A DNA stretch of 13,699 nucleotides from Limnohabitans sp. (GCA_021731425.1 JAKFXJ010000011.1:1-13699); one strand, 5' to 3'; positions 1 through 8,290 are shown, counted from the stretch's first letter. The notes: generated by a model not told the origin, from the letters alone. Numbers and translations are program-made.

Positions 1-1
1 G

Positions 2-100
2 CCCGCCCCATCGGCTGGCGAGTCCTTTTGCATCACCCTCCGCGCGGACAAACTGCATTGGTTTGACGCCAAAACCGGTCAACGCATCGCCACCGCATGA
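2..100 (+). CDS. ugpC: UgpC-type ABC transporter ATP-binding protein, C-terminal end only (partial)
   Basis: The reading frame is open from the window edge to TGA at 98-100 and encodes the last 32 residues, including LRADKLHWFDAKTGQRIATA. A C-terminal tail of the LHxFDAxTGxRI type closes the TOBE/MalK-like regulatory domain of the sn-glycerol-3-phosphate importer ATPase UgpC; the ATPase core lies outside the window. The stop codon overlaps the ATG of the next gene (ATGA), so the two are probably translationally coupled, and ugpC followed by ugpQ is a familiar order in ugp operons. The assignment rests on the short tail plus this context. Another MalK-family ATPase is possible from the tail alone. 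Confidence 0.7.
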   Translation, partial: PAPSAGESFCITLRADKLHWFDAKTGQRIATA

Positions 101-852
101 AACCTGACACCGCCACCCTCCCCGCCTGGCCCTATCCACGCTGGATCGCACACCGGGGTGCAGGCAAGCTCGCCCCCGAAAACACCCTGGCGGCCTTTCG
201 TTTGGGCGCGGCGCACGGCTACCGGATGTTTGAATGCGACGCCAAGCTGAGCGCTGATGGCGTGGTGTTCCTGATGCACGACGCCACGCTGGAACGCACC
301 ACCAACGGTCAGGGCATTGGTGGTGAGCTGCCTTGGCCTGCCCTGTCGCAGCTGGATGCGGGCGGTTGGCATTCACGCGCTTTTGCAGGCGAGGCCCTGC
401 CCACACTCGAGGCTCTGGCTCGGTTTTGCCAAGCCAACGGCCACTTGCTGAACATCGAGATCAAACCCACCCCGGGCACCGAGTCCGCCACGGGCGAGGC
501 CGTAGCGCGTCTGACCACCCAACTGTGGCAAGGCGCTGCCGTGCCGCCCTTGTTGACGTCATTCAAACCCGATGCATTAGCGGCTGCCAAAACAGCGGCA
601 CCCGCTCTGCCCCGCGGCCTGCTGGTCGACACTTTGTGGAGCGGCTGGTTTGAAAAAGCTTTGGCGCTGGACTGCGTGGCCGTGGTCGCCAACTACGCCC
701 TCTGGGACCAGGCCACCGTGTCCCAAGTTCATGGAGCTGGCATGAAATGTTTGAGCTATACCGTCAACGACGATTGGGCCGTTCAGCATCTGATGGCGCT
801 GGGCACCGACGGGATCATCACCGACCGGGTGGATTTGTTCAGCCCCATCTGA
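97..852 (+). CDS. ugpQ: Glycerophosphodiester phosphodiesterase (UgpQ-like, cytoplasmic)
   Basis: The product is 251 residues, the normal length for cytoplasmic UgpQ, with no signal peptide or membrane segment. Family knowledge: it hydrolyses glycerophosphodiesters (deacylated phospholipid head groups) to sn-glycerol-3-phosphate and an alcohol, using a TIM-barrel fold and a divalent metal. The expected catalytic and metal residues are visible: HRG at 19-21, PENT near 28-31, ECD at 47-49 (Glu47, Asp49), HD at 62-63 and EIK at 122-124, ending with the VNDDWAV...GTDGIITDRV strand typical of the C-terminus. The ATG overlaps the stop of the upstream transporter ATPase by 4 nt. This fits UgpQ acting on substrates as they are imported by the Ugp transporter. 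Confidence 0.95.
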   Translation: MKPDTATLPAWPYPRWIAHRGAGKLAPENTLAAFRLGAAHGYRMFECDAKLSADGVVFLMHDATLERTTNGQGIGGELPWPALSQLDAGGWHSRAFAGEALPTLEALARFCQANGHLLNIEIKPTPGTESATGEAVARLTTQLWQGAAVPPLLTSFKPDALAAAKTAAPALPRGLLVDTLWSGWFEKALALDCVAVVANYALWDQATVSQVHGAGMKCLSYTVNDDWAVQHLMALGTDGIITDRVDLFSPI

Positions 853-866
853 ACATTTGGGCACCC

Positions 867-885
867 AAGGCCCGTTTTGGGCCTT
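867..885. terminator. Candidate hairpin between convergent genes
   Basis: AAGGCCC - GTTTT - GGGCCTT forms a perfect 7-bp stem with a 5-nt loop. It sits between the stop of ugpQ and the stop of the convergent small membrane gene, and overlaps the latter's stop codon. Neither strand has a good T-run after the stem, so it may be only a weak or bidirectional terminator. Confidence 0.4.
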
Positions 886-1159
886 ACTTGGCAGCCCAGC
901 CCCGCTGAAGCAGCCACTCGGTCGTCGCGGCCACCAGCACCAAGGCGATGTAAGTGCTCATCTTGCCGTCCTGCCCGTGCAACAACAGCCCACCCACCAG
1001 CACCACCAGCCCGCTCAGGGCATGGACCCCCATGCGGCGGTGCAGGCTGATCCGGCCTGCCCCCATAACCGTGCGCCCGGCCAGAGGCATCAAGATCGCC
1101 ATGGCCAAAGCGGGCAGGGAAAAATGAAACAAGTGCAAAACCAATTGCCAAAACGTCAT
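884..1159 (-). CDS. Small predicted inner-membrane protein, function unknown
   Basis: A 91-residue product beginning MTFWQLVLHLFHFSLPALAM. Three hydrophobic stretches are visible: about residues 4-25, 47-62 (SGLVVLVGGLLL) and 67-84 (STYIALVLVAATTEWLLQ). A positively charged segment (residues 27-44, with GRISLHRRMG) lies between the first two, suggesting a three-pass membrane protein. I do not recognise a named family. An earlier in-frame start at 1219 exists, but the ATG at 1159 has a GGAG 9 nt upstream and starts directly at the hydrophobic helix, so I prefer it. The gene converges on ugpQ and diverges from hemA, so it is its own transcription unit. It could be a lineage-specific hypothetical; no partner is indicated. 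Confidence 0.6.
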   Translation of the reverse strand: MTFWQLVLHLFHFSLPALAMAILMPLAGRTVMGAGRISLHRRMGVHALSGLVVLVGGLLLHGQDGKMSTYIALVLVAATTEWLLQRGWAAK

Positions 1160-1252
1160 GAAGTCTCGCTCCGAAGGTTCCGGATGGCCCAAAGTCTCCC
1201 CGGACCTGAAATTGTGCATGCAAAACCACGTCCACTTTCCTTGTAGTCATTG

Positions 1253-1270
1253 TGTCAAGCAAAGTTGACA
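1253..1270. promoter_or_regulatory. Perfect dyad TGTCAA-N6-TTGACA upstream of hemA
   Basis: Two 6-nt arms, TGTCAA (1253-1258) and TTGACA (1265-1270), are exact reverse complements separated by GCAAAG. The dyad ends 9 nt before the hemA -10 box, where an activator, repressor or RNA polymerase would contact DNA. Its geometry resembles a dimeric regulator site. The TTGACA arm also matches the -35 consensus, but at 9 nt from TATAAT it cannot act as a canonical -35. No regulator is identified. Confidence 0.4.
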
Positions 1271-1279
1271 GGTCGTGCC

Positions 1280-1285
1280 TATAAT
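1280..1285 (+). promoter_or_regulatory. Candidate -10 box of hemA (consensus TATAAT)
   Basis: A perfect TATAAT hexamer ends 7 nt before the preferred hemA ATG at 1293, so transcription would start at or next to the start codon. No -35 match lies at the usual 16-18 nt spacing. The nearest TTGACA is only 9 nt away. Confidence 0.45.
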
Positions 1286-1292
1286 GGCCCTC

Positions 1293-2564
1293 ATGGCTGT
1301 ATGGACCTTGGGTTTGAACCACACCACTGCACCGCTGGATCTGCGCGGTCGGTTTGCGTTCGCCGTGGACAAACTGGTCCCCACCCTGCAAGGCCTGCGC
1401 CGTGACCTGTCCCAACGCATTTCGCAAGAGCCCGAAGCGGCTATTTTGTCGACCTGCAACCGCACCGAAATTTATTGCGCTGCCGACCAGGCCGCCACCA
1501 ACGACACCTTGCGCTGGTTGGCCCAAACGGGTGGCGTGAGCGCGTCCGAGTTGCACGCCCACACCTACTTATTAGAAGGTAATGAGGCCGCTCGCCATGC
1601 GTTCCGTGTGGCCAGTGGCCTGGACTCCATGGTGCTGGGCGAGGCCCAAATCCTGGGTCAACTCAAAGATGCCGTGCGTGCGGCCGAACAAGCGGGCGCT
1701 TTGGGCAGCACCCTGAACCAACTGTTCCAGCGCAGCTTCGCCGTGGCCAAGGAAGTGCGCAGCTCCACCGAAATCGGGGCCCACTCCATCAGCATGGCCG
1801 CCGCTTCGGTGCGCCTGGCCAGCCAGTTGTTTGAAAACCTGCAAGACATCCGCATTCTGTTTGTCGGCGCGGGCGAAATGAACGAGTTGGTGGCCACACA
1901 CTTTGCAGCCAAGCAGCCCAAAGGCATGGTGATCGCCAACCGCAGCCTGGACCGCGCCGAATTGCTGGCCCACCGCTTTGGGGCCGATGTCATGCCCCTG
2001 GCCGACCTGCCCGAGCGCCTGCACGAATTCGACGCCGTCATCAGCTGCACCGCCAGCACCCTTCCGCTCATTGGCCTGGGCGCGGTCGAGCGGGCCCTGA
2101 AAAAACGCAAACACCGCCCCATGTTCATGGTCGATCTGGCGGTGCCGCGCGACATCGAACCCGAAGTCAAGTCGCTGGAAGACGTCTACCTCTACACCGT
2201 GGACGACTTGGCCAGCGTCGTGCAAACCGGCCAGGCCCACCGCCAAGCGGCCGTGGCCGAAGCCGAAGTCATCATCGATGCCGGCGTGCAAAGTTTCATG
2301 CACTGGATGGGGCAACGCGGCACCGTGCCCCTGATCCAGCAACTGCAAAACCAGGCCGACGCTTGGCGCGAAGCCGAACTGGCCCGCGCCCGCAAGCTGC
2401 TGGCCCGGGGCGACGACCCCATCGCCGTGATGGAAGCCCTGTCCAAGGGCCTGACCCAGAAGATGCTGCACGGCGCCCTGGCCGAGCTGCGCGGGGCAGA
2501 TCCAGAGCACCGCGAGCAGACCATGCAGACGGTGCAGCGCGTTTTCTTGCGCAAAGAGCGTTAG
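1293..2564 (+). CDS. hemA: Glutamyl-tRNA reductase
   Basis: Reduces glutamyl-tRNA(Glu) to glutamate-1-semialdehyde with NADPH, the committed step of C5-pathway tetrapyrrole synthesis. The 423-residue product has the family landmarks in order: [17 protein letters not shown] (7-23), the catalytic cysteine in [10 protein letters not shown] (Cys55), [16 protein letters not shown] (108-123), the NADPH-binding GAGEM (192-196) followed by NRS, and a helical C-terminal dimerisation region. I chose ATG 1293 because [10 protein letters not shown] matches the usual family N-terminus. Upstream in-frame GTG 1275 and ATG 1284 add only non-family residues, and ATG 1284 overlaps the -10 box. No Shine-Dalgarno precedes ATG 1293. 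hemA-prfA-prmC is a widely conserved operon order, and prfA follows after 118 nt. Confidence 0.97.
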   Translation: MAVWTLGLNHTTAPLDLRGRFAFAVDKLVPTLQGLRRDLSQRISQEPEAAILSTCNRTEIYCAADQAATNDTLRWLAQTGGVSASELHAHTYLLEGNEAARHAFRVASGLDSMVLGEAQILGQLKDAVRAAEQAGALGSTLNQLFQRSFAVAKEVRSSTEIGAHSISMAAASVRLASQLFENLQDIRILFVGAGEMNELVATHFAAKQPKGMVIANRSLDRAELLAHRFGADVMPLADLPERLHEFDAVISCTASTLPLIGLGAVERALKKRKHRPMFMVDLAVPRDIEPEVKSLEDVYLYTVDDLASVVQTGQAHRQAAVAEAEVIIDAGVQSFMHWMGQRGTVPLIQQLQNQADAWREAELARARKLLARGDDPIAVMEALSKGLTQKMLHGALAELRGADPEHREQTMQTVQRVFLRKER

Positions 2565-2682
2565 CGGTCGACAGGGCAGCTCGGGGATTCTGCGCCGACC
2601 ATCCTCTGGTCTCGCAGCTTACCGACTGTTCACTGTCACAGCGCCCGCGCCACGACCCAAGCTCCCAAACATTCCCGCTCGC

Positions 2683-3771
2683 ATGAAACCTTTTCTCATC
2701 CAACAACTCGAACGCTACGCACTGCGCTTGACCGAGCTGGATTTTTTGCTGTCCCGCGAGGACATCATGGCCGACATGACGCAGTTCCTGAAGCTCTCAC
2801 GGGAACATGCCGAAGTCAGCGCCGTGGCTTCGCGCTTTGCCCGTTTTCAGCAGCGCACCGCCGATCTGGCCGCCGCACAAGCCATGCTGGACGACGAAGA
2901 CCTGCGCGAGATGGCTGAAGAAGAAACGGCCAGCGCCAGCGCCGAATTACAAAGCCTGGAGGCTGAGTTGCAGCGAATGCTATTGCCCAAAGACCCCGAC
3001 GATGCCCGTCCGGCTTTTGTTGAAATCCGAGCCGGCACCGGGGGCGACGAGTCGGCCCTTTTTGCAGCCGACTTGCTGCGCATGTACACGCGCTTTGCAG
3101 AAAGCCAGGGCTGGCGTTGCGAGATCGTGTCGGAATCGGTGAGCGAGCTGGGCGGCTACAAAGAAGTCGTGGTCCGCATCGAGGGCGACCAGGTGTATGG
3201 CGCACTCAAGTTTGAATCCGGGGGGCACCGCGTGCAGCGCGTGCCCGCCACCGAAACCCAAGGCCGCATCCACACCAGCGCCTGCACCGTGGCTGTGTTG
3301 GCCGAGCCAGACGAAGCCGAGGCCATCAAAATCAACCCTTCCGATTTGCGCATCGACACCTACCGCGCCAGCGGGGCGGGTGGCCAGCACATCAACAAAA
3401 CCGACTCGGCGGTGCGCATCACCCACTTGCCCACTGGCATCGTGGCCGAATGCCAGGACGGCCGCAGCCAACACAGCAACAAGGCCCAGGCCCTGAAAGT
3501 GCTCACCGCCCGCATCCAGGAAAAAGACCGGGCCGAACGCGCCGCCAAAGACGCGGCCGAGCGCAAAAGCCTGATTGGCAGCGGCGACCGCTCGGACCGC
3601 ATCCGCACCTACAACTTCCCACAAGGGCGCCTGACCGACCACCGCATCAACCTGACGCTGTACAAGCTGCTCACCATCATGGAAGGCGATTTGCAGGACG
3701 TGGTCCACGCGCTGCAAAGCTACGAAGCGGCCGAACAGCTGGCAGCGCTGGAAATCGGGGCCACCGCCTGA
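2683..3771 (+). CDS. prfA: Peptide chain release factor 1 (RF1)
   Basis: Recognises UAA and UAG in the ribosomal A site and triggers release of the finished peptide. The 362-residue protein is of normal RF1 length. The tripeptide anticodon PAT is at 188-190 ([14 protein letters not shown]), and the catalytic GGQ is at 233-235 within [19 protein letters not shown], whose Gln is the methylation target. A helical N-terminal domain (residues 1 to about 100) and the conserved [23 protein letters not shown] segment (about 300-325) complete the fold. No clear Shine-Dalgarno is visible. Its TGA overlaps the ATG of prmC by one base, so translation of the factor and of its modifying enzyme is likely coupled. 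PAT rather than SPF rules out RF2. Confidence 0.98.
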   Translation: MKPFLIQQLERYALRLTELDFLLSREDIMADMTQFLKLSREHAEVSAVASRFARFQQRTADLAAAQAMLDDEDLREMAEEETASASAELQSLEAELQRMLLPKDPDDARPAFVEIRAGTGGDESALFAADLLRMYTRFAESQGWRCEIVSESVSELGGYKEVVVRIEGDQVYGALKFESGGHRVQRVPATETQGRIHTSACTVAVLAEPDEAEAIKINPSDLRIDTYRASGAGGQHINKTDSAVRITHLPTGIVAECQDGRSQHSNKAQALKVLTARIQEKDRAERAAKDAAERKSLIGSGDRSDRIRTYNFPQGRLTDHRINLTLYKLLTIMEGDLQDVVHALQSYEAAEQLAALEIGATA

Positions 3772-4658
3772 TGCAAAACCCAACGACCGTCGAGGCGTGT
3801 CTGCGCCAAGCCCAATCTCATGGCTTGGAAAGGGTGGACGCGCAAATCTTGCTGCTGCACAGCCTGCAGCGCACGCTGCACGACCGCGCCTGGCTGCTGG
3901 CCCACGACAGCGACAGCTTGACGCCAGCGCAATCTGCCGCGTGGCATGAGGCGCTGCAGCGCCGCCTGCAGGGTGAGCCCGTGGCCTACATCACCGGGCT
4001 CAAGGACTTTTTTGGCCTGACGCTGGCCGTGGACGCCCGTGTGCTGGACCCGCGCCCCGACACCGAAACTTTGGTGGAATGGGCCTTGACCTGCCTGCCC
4101 GAATTCAAACCTGAATCCCGGTCTGAATCCACGCCCGCACCCTCTAATGGCTCACCCCGCATTCTCGACCTGGGCACGGGCAGCGGCGCGGTGGCCCTGG
4201 CGCTGCAACACACCCGGCCCGATGCCACGGTGTGGGCCGTGGACGCGAGCGAAGACGCCCTGGCCGTGGCCCGCGCCAATGCCGCCCGCTTGCAGCTGGG
4301 CGTGCAATTCATCGCCAGCGACTGGCTGAACGCTGTAGATGTTCAACACACCGGCCGTTTTGACCTCATCGTCTCCAACCCACCCTACGTGGCCGAGGGC
4401 GACCCGCACCTGGCCGCCCTGACGCACGAGCCGCTGCAGGCCCTGACCAGCGGCCCCGACGGCCTGGATGACATTCGCCAAATCATCGCCCAAGCCCCCA
4501 CATTTCTGAGCCCGGGCGGCTGGCTGCTGCTCGAACACGGCTGGGACCAGGCAGCTCCGGTGCAGGCCCTGCTGCGCGAGGCTGGCTTTGAGCAGGTGCA
4601 GTCGCGCCGCGATCTGAGCGACATTGAGCGCTGCACAGGGGCGGCCATGCCAAAGTGA
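3771..4658 (+). CDS. prmC: Peptide chain release factor N5-glutamine methyltransferase
   Basis: Methylates the Gln of the GGQ motif of RF1 and RF2 using S-adenosylmethionine. The 295-residue protein has a helical N-terminal substrate-binding domain containing GEPVAYITGLKDFFGL (about 66-81) and the DPRPDTETLVE signature (about 94-104). The Rossmann methyltransferase domain follows, with SAM-binding DLGTGSG at 133-139 and the catalytic NPPY at 203-206. The true start is the ATG overlapping the prfA stop. A longer in-frame ORF runs back inside prfA but encodes unrelated sequence. The linker between domains (about residues 112-131, rich in Glu/Ser/Pro) is longer than in E. coli PrmC and holds a 12-nt-period repeat. 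Confidence 0.97.
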   Translation: MQNPTTVEACLRQAQSHGLERVDAQILLLHSLQRTLHDRAWLLAHDSDSLTPAQSAAWHEALQRRLQGEPVAYITGLKDFFGLTLAVDARVLDPRPDTETLVEWALTCLPEFKPESRSESTPAPSNGSPRILDLGTGSGAVALALQHTRPDATVWAVDASEDALAVARANAARLQLGVQFIASDWLNAVDVQHTGRFDLIVSNPPYVAEGDPHLAALTHEPLQALTSGPDGLDDIRQIIAQAPTFLSPGGWLLLEHGWDQAAPVQALLREAGFEQVQSRRDLSDIERCTGAAMPK

Positions 4659-4732
4659 CAGCAACATCCCTGTGAAAATGGCAGACTTTCAATCAGAGAC
4701 ATAATTCACCCCATCCGACACCGACCCCATTT

Positions 4733-4736
4733 GGAG
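4733..4736 (+). promoter_or_regulatory. Ribosome binding site of grxD
   Basis: GGAG lies 7 nt before ATG 4744 and fixes the start. A CATAAT at 4700-4705 could be a -10 for a local grxD promoter, but no -35 match is seen at proper spacing. Confidence 0.6.
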
Positions 4737-4743
4737 CAACACC

Positions 4744-5067
4744 ATGAGCGACACCCAACAACGCATCGACGAACTGGTTAAAAACAACGAGATCACCCTG
4801 TTCATGAAGGGTAACGCCAGCTTCCCCATGTGCGGCTTTTCGGGCCGTGCCATTCAGATCCTTAAAGCCGTGGGCGTCGACCCCAAGACCGTCAAGACCG
4901 TGAACGTGTTGGACGACGCCGAAATCCGCCAAGGCATCAAGGAATACAGCAACTGGCCCACCATTCCGCAGCTCTATGTCAAGGGCGAATTCATCGGCGG
5001 CTCGGACATCATGATGGAAATGTACGAATCGGGCGAACTGCAGCAAGTGATCAACGGCCAAGCCTGA
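4744..5067 (+). CDS. grxD: Monothiol glutaredoxin, Grx4 family (CGFS)
   Basis: A 107-residue single-domain glutaredoxin. The monothiol active site CGFS is at 30-33 (Cys30). The other glutathione and [2Fe-2S]-binding signatures are Lys22 in FMKG, WPTIPQLYVKGEFIGG (71-86, with the cis-proline) and SD at 87-88. Family knowledge: Grx4-type proteins bind a glutathione-coordinated [2Fe-2S] cluster as a dimer or with BolA, and pass it to client proteins. The protein is cytoplasmic with no targeting signal. The gene is last in the hemA-prfA-prmC-grxD row, 85 nt after prmC with its own good ribosome binding site, and is followed by a clear terminator. Confidence 0.97.
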   Translation: MSDTQQRIDELVKNNEITLFMKGNASFPMCGFSGRAIQILKAVGVDPKTVKTVNVLDDAEIRQGIKEYSNWPTIPQLYVKGEFIGGSDIMMEMYESGELQQVINGQA

Positions 5068-5088
5068 GCAACTTCAGCCTATGCAGAC

Positions 5089-5111
5089 AGCCACCTTCGG
5101 GTGGCTTTTTT
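5089..5111 (+). terminator. Intrinsic terminator after grxD
   Basis: AGCCACC - TTCG - GGTGGCT followed by a run of T gives a 7-bp stem with a stable UUCG tetraloop and six T (5106-5111, the first of them pairing). It starts 21 nt after the grxD stop and ends just before the convergent transglycosylase gene. Read on the other strand it lacks a T-run, so it acts for the plus strand only. Confidence 0.93.
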
Positions 5112-5117
5112 GCGGCC

Positions 5118-5810
5118 TCAATCTGCCGCATGCACCCACTGCTGCTGCGCCGCCAACACCGCCTGCGGGTAAGCGGCCTGCCCCCGGCTGCCGTTGTAGC
5201 GGCCCAGGCCCAGAAACAAGTCACCCCGTTCGCGGTCCAGGTAGTGGCGCAAGATCACGCAGCCAAAGCGCAGGTTGGTCTGCATGTGGAACAGGCGGCC
5301 CTCGACACCGTCCCCGATCAGGCGGGCCCAAAATGGCATGACCTGCATGTAGCCACGCGCTCCGGCGCTGGAGATGGCGTATTTGCGAAAGCCGCTCTCG
5401 ACTTGCACGATGCCCAGCACCAAAGACAGCGGCAAACCGGCACGGCGGGCCTCGTACCAAAGGGTTTGCAGGAACTCCTGCCGTTCAGCAGGGTGTTTTT
5501 TGTAGCGCACCAGGCGCTGGCCGGCATGGCCGAGCCAGTCGGTATAGGCCTGTTGCGAAGCGGCGTTGGCGAGCACGGGCTCGGGTGGGGCCGCAGCGGC
5601 CACGGCTGCGCTCAGCGCGGTGCGCACGGCATGCGACAAAGGCTCTTCGATTTGCGGGCCTGCCCAAACTTCCGAGCCGCAGAGACTGGCGCCACACCCG
5701 GCAGCCCATCTCAGCAGCACTTGACGACGGGCGGGCAGTTCAAGATCTGAGGGCATGACGGGCAGGTCAGACAGCCGGTCCAGCTTGGGAGTGTCAGAGT
5801 TTTCGGCCAT
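5118..5810 (-). CDS. Lytic transglycosylase, SLT domain
   Basis: Family knowledge: SLT-domain enzymes cleave the MurNAc-GlcNAc bond of peptidoglycan, leaving 1,6-anhydroMurNAc. The 230-residue protein has its SLT domain at about 121-215. The catalytic Glu138 lies in VQVESGFRKY, followed by SSAGARGYMQVMPF (148-160), NLRFGCVILRHYL (179-191) and RYNGS (204-208). An arginine pair (RRQVLLRWAAGCGASLCG, from residue 28) precedes a moderately hydrophobic stretch and a possible AxA-like site near WAG (49-51), so export by Tat or Sec is plausible but not certain. The start is placed at ATG 5810, with GGGGG just upstream; ATG 5756 would place the arginine pair closer to the N-terminus. It lies 14 nt behind proS on the same strand, implying cotranscription. 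I cannot assign an Mlt letter. Confidence 0.88.
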   Translation of the reverse strand: MAENSDTPKLDRLSDLPVMPSDLELPARRQVLLRWAAGCGASLCGSEVWAGPQIEEPLSHAVRTALSAAVAAAAPPEPVLANAASQQAYTDWLGHAGQRLVRYKKHPAERQEFLQTLWYEARRAGLPLSLVLGIVQVESGFRKYAISSAGARGYMQVMPFWARLIGDGVEGRLFHMQTNLRFGCVILRHYLDRERGDLFLGLGRYNGSRGQAAYPQAVLAAQQQWVHAAD

Positions 5811-5824
5811 CAGGCCCCCAAGGC

Positions 5825-7570
5825 TCAGGCGACCAGTCGCGCCCGGATGTGCGCCAGGATGTCGGCCACCGCCACTTTGCTGGACTCGGCATCGCGGCGG
5901 TGCTGGTACTCGACCTGGCCGTCCTTGAGGCCCTTGTCACCAATGGTCACGCGATGCGGCACACCGATCAGCTCCCAGTCGGCAAACATGGCGCCCGGGC
6001 GCTCGCCCCGGTCGTCCAAGATGACATCGACACCGTCGGCCAACAAGGCGACGTAAATGCGCTCGGCTTCAAGCTTGACGGCTTCGCTGCGGTCCATGCC
6101 GATGGGGCAAACCACCACGGTAAAGGGGGCAATGGCGTCGGGCCAGATGATGCCGCGCTCATCGTGGTTTTGCTCGATGGCGGCGGCGGGCAGCCGCGTC
6201 ACGCCGATGCCGTAACAACCCATTTCCAAGAACTGCGGCTTACCGGTTTCGTCCAAGAAGGTAGCGTTCATGGCCTTGGAATACTTGGTGCCCAAATAAA
6301 ACACATGGCCCACTTCGATGCCGCGCTCAATGGCCAGCTCGCCTTGGCCGTCGGGAGACTTGTCGCCTGCCACCACGTTGCGGATGTCAGCCACCAAAGC
6401 AGGCTCGGTCAGGTCACGGCCCCAGTTGACGCCGGTGATGTGGAAGTCTTCTTCGTTGGCGCCGCAGATCCAGTCGGCCATCACGGCCACGTCGCGGTCG
6501 GCCACCAAGTGCACAGGCTTCTTTAAATTCAAGGGTCCGAGATAACCCGGCTTGCAGCCGAAGTGCTCATCGATTTCGGTCAGGGTGGCAAAACGGAAAC
6601 CACCCTCCATGCCGGGCAGCTTGCCAACCTTGACTTCGTTCATGTCGTGATCGCCGCGCAACAAAAGCAGCCAGACTTGGGATTTGACGATCCCGCCTTG
6701 CTCGTTCAATGTGTCGGTGGCCAGCACCAGCGACTTGACGGTGGTGGACAGGGGCACATTCAGCAAGGCGGCGACGTCTTCGCAGGTGCTCTTGCCGGGC
6801 GTTGGGGTCTTGGTCAGGGCTTGCGAGGCTGCGCCGCGTGGCTGGCTCGGGGCCAAGGCCTCGGCTTTTTCGATGTTGGCTGCGTAGCTGCTGCTGGGGC
6901 AATAAACGATGGCGTCTTCACCGGTGGCGGCAATGACCTGAAACTCTTCGCTCAGGTCGCCCCCGATGGCGCCGCTGTCGGCAGCCACGGCGCGGTAGGT
7001 CAAGCCAAAGCGGTCAAAGATCTTGCGGTAAGCCCCGGCCATGACTTGGTAGCTGGCCTTGGCGCTGACCACGTCACGGTCAAAGCTGTACGCATCCTTC
7101 ATCGTGAATTCGCTACCGCGCATCAGGCCAAAGCGGGGGCGGCGCTCGTCACGAAACTTGGTCTGGATTTGGTAGAAATTCTTAGGCAGCTGTTTGTAGC
7201 TGCGCACTTCCTGGCGCACCACGTCGGTTACCACCTCTTCGCTGGTGGGCTGGATGACAAAGTCGCGGCCATGGCGGTCTTTGATGCGCAGCAATTCAGG
7301 GCCCATCTTGTCAAAGCGGCCCGTCTCCTGCCAGAGTTCGGCCGGCTGCACCACGGGCATGGTCATCTCAATGGCGCCTGCCCGGTTCATTTCTTCGCGC
7401 ACGATGGCCTCGACTTTGCGGATCACACGCAGGCCCATGGGCATGTAGTTGTAGATGCCCGCGCCCAGTTTCTTGATCAGACCCGCCCGGGTCATCAGCT
7501 TGTGGCTGACCACCTCGGCATCGGCTGGGGCTTCTTTGAGGGTGGAAATGAGAAATTGGGAGGCTTTCAT
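5825..7570 (-). CDS. proS: Prolyl-tRNA synthetase (bacterial type, with editing domain)
   Basis: Charges tRNA(Pro) with proline. The 581-residue length fits the bacterial type (E. coli 572). Class II motifs are in order: motif 1 ([24 protein letters not shown], about 38-61), motif 2 ([21 protein letters not shown], about 144-164) and motif 3 ([17 protein letters not shown], near 448). The inserted editing domain (about 220-410) is present, with [11 protein letters not shown] and the [15 protein letters not shown] block, so mischarged alanyl-tRNA(Pro) should be hydrolysed. The anticodon-binding domain follows ([19 protein letters not shown] to the end). The gene starts at ATG 7570, divergent from rppH across 99 nt, and is followed closely by the transglycosylase gene. 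Confidence 0.98.
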   Translation of the reverse strand: MKASQFLISTLKEAPADAEVVSHKLMTRAGLIKKLGAGIYNYMPMGLRVIRKVEAIVREEMNRAGAIEMTMPVVQPAELWQETGRFDKMGPELLRIKDRHGRDFVIQPTSEEVVTDVVRQEVRSYKQLPKNFYQIQTKFRDERRPRFGLMRGSEFTMKDAYSFDRDVVSAKASYQVMAGAYRKIFDRFGLTYRAVAADSGAIGGDLSEEFQVIAATGEDAIVYCPSSSYAANIEKAEALAPSQPRGAASQALTKTPTPGKSTCEDVAALLNVPLSTTVKSLVLATDTLNEQGGIVKSQVWLLLLRGDHDMNEVKVGKLPGMEGGFRFATLTEIDEHFGCKPGYLGPLNLKKPVHLVADRDVAVMADWICGANEEDFHITGVNWGRDLTEPALVADIRNVVAGDKSPDGQGELAIERGIEVGHVFYLGTKYSKAMNATFLDETGKPQFLEMGCYGIGVTRLPAAAIEQNHDERGIIWPDAIAPFTVVVCPIGMDRSEAVKLEAERIYVALLADGVDVILDDRGERPGAMFADWELIGVPHRVTIGDKGLKDGQVEYQHRRDAESSKVAVADILAHIRARLVA

Positions 7571-7634
7571 CGCGGCAGACTAAATAGACAAGGGCATCAG
7601 GGAAACATCCAAGAGCGAGCGCTGGTGCGGCGTG

Positions 7635-7663
7635 CATAATGGACACAATTTAAAAATTTGAGG
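7635..7663 (+). promoter_or_regulatory. Candidate -10 (CATAAT) and ribosome binding site of rppH
   Basis: CATAAT at 7635-7640 is followed by a short AT-rich leader and GAGG at 7660-7663, 6 nt before ATG 7670. The ribosome binding site is convincing. The promoter is weak because no -35 match is evident at 16-18 nt. Confidence 0.4.
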
Positions 7664-7669
7664 TTGATT

Positions 7670-8290
7670 ATGCTTGACCGTGAAGGCTTTAGGCCGAACG
7701 TCGGCATCATTCTGCTCAACCAGAAAAACCAGGTTTTCTGGGGCAAGCGCATCCGCACCCACAGCTGGCAGTTTCCGCAGGGTGGCATTGACCGGGGTGA
7801 AAGCCCCGAACAAGCCATGTTCCGTGAACTGCACGAAGAAGTGGGGCTCCAACCGGAGCATGTGCGCATTGTGGCCCGGACCCGTGACTGGTTGCGCTAT
7901 GAGGTGCCAGACCGCTTCATCCGACGGGATGCACGCGGCTTTTACAAGGGCCAGAAACAAATCTGGTTCCTGTTGCAGATGGTGACGCATGACCACCACC
8001 TGAATTTGCGGGCCACCGACCACCCGGAGTTTGACGCTTGGCGTTGGAACGACTATTGGGTTCCGCTCGATGTGGTGGTGGAGTTCAAACGGGGTGTGTA
8101 CGAGATGGCGCTGACCGAATTGGCGCGTTTTCTGCCCCGCCAAGAACGCCAAAACCGCTATTTGCGTGGTGGCAGTCGCCCTCAGCGAGATCAAGCCATG
8201 GACCACGATCACGGCCACGGCGAGATGCTCCCCCCTGTGCACATGGAGTTGCCCCCGGGGGCCAGCTTTGACCCCAACCCACAAGGCTGA
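7670..8290 (+). CDS. rppH: RNA pyrophosphohydrolase (Nudix)
   Basis: Removes pyrophosphate from the 5' end of mRNAs, which opens them to RNase E decay. The 206-residue protein begins [15 protein letters not shown], as expected for the family, and carries the complete Nudix box GX5EX7REUXEEXGU at residues 38-60 (GGIDRGES...[10 protein letters not shown], metal-binding Glu53, Glu56, Glu57). WQFPQGG just before it is also conserved. The C-terminal tail after about residue 165 is Gly/Pro/His-rich (DHDHGHGEM) and longer than in E. coli (176 residues). ATG 7670 is chosen over the upstream in-frame start at 7658 because it has GAGG 6 nt upstream and fits the family. It converges on proB with a 59-nt gap that holds no clear terminator. 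Confidence 0.96.
   Translation: MLDREGFRPNVGIILLNQKNQVFWGKRIRTHSWQFPQGGIDRGESPEQAMFRELHEEVGLQPEHVRIVARTRDWLRYEVPDRFIRRDARGFYKGQKQIWFLLQMVTHDHHLNLRATDHPEFDAWRWNDYWVPLDVVVEFKRGVYEMALTELARFLPRQERQNRYLRGGSRPQRDQAMDHDHGHGEMLPPVHMELPPGASFDPNPQG

Noticed and set aside
857..1246. A 129-codon plus-strand reading frame after ugpQ
   Set aside because: Its product is low-complexity and Gln/His/Pro-rich. The opposite strand gives a coherent three-helix protein with a ribosome binding site.
1265..1285. TTGACA and TATAAT as a canonical sigma70 promoter for hemA
   Set aside because: Both hexamers are perfect but only 9 nt apart, far short of the 16-18 nt needed. TTGACA is better read as an arm of the dyad.
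1572..2510. A 312-codon minus-strand reading frame opposite hemA
   Set aside because: It is an antisense shadow; hemA motifs occupy the whole region.
6563..7639. A 358-codon plus-strand reading frame opposite proS
   Set aside because: It mirrors proS in the antisense frame, as happens in GC-rich genes. It has no recognisable domain, and proS is unambiguous across the same bases.
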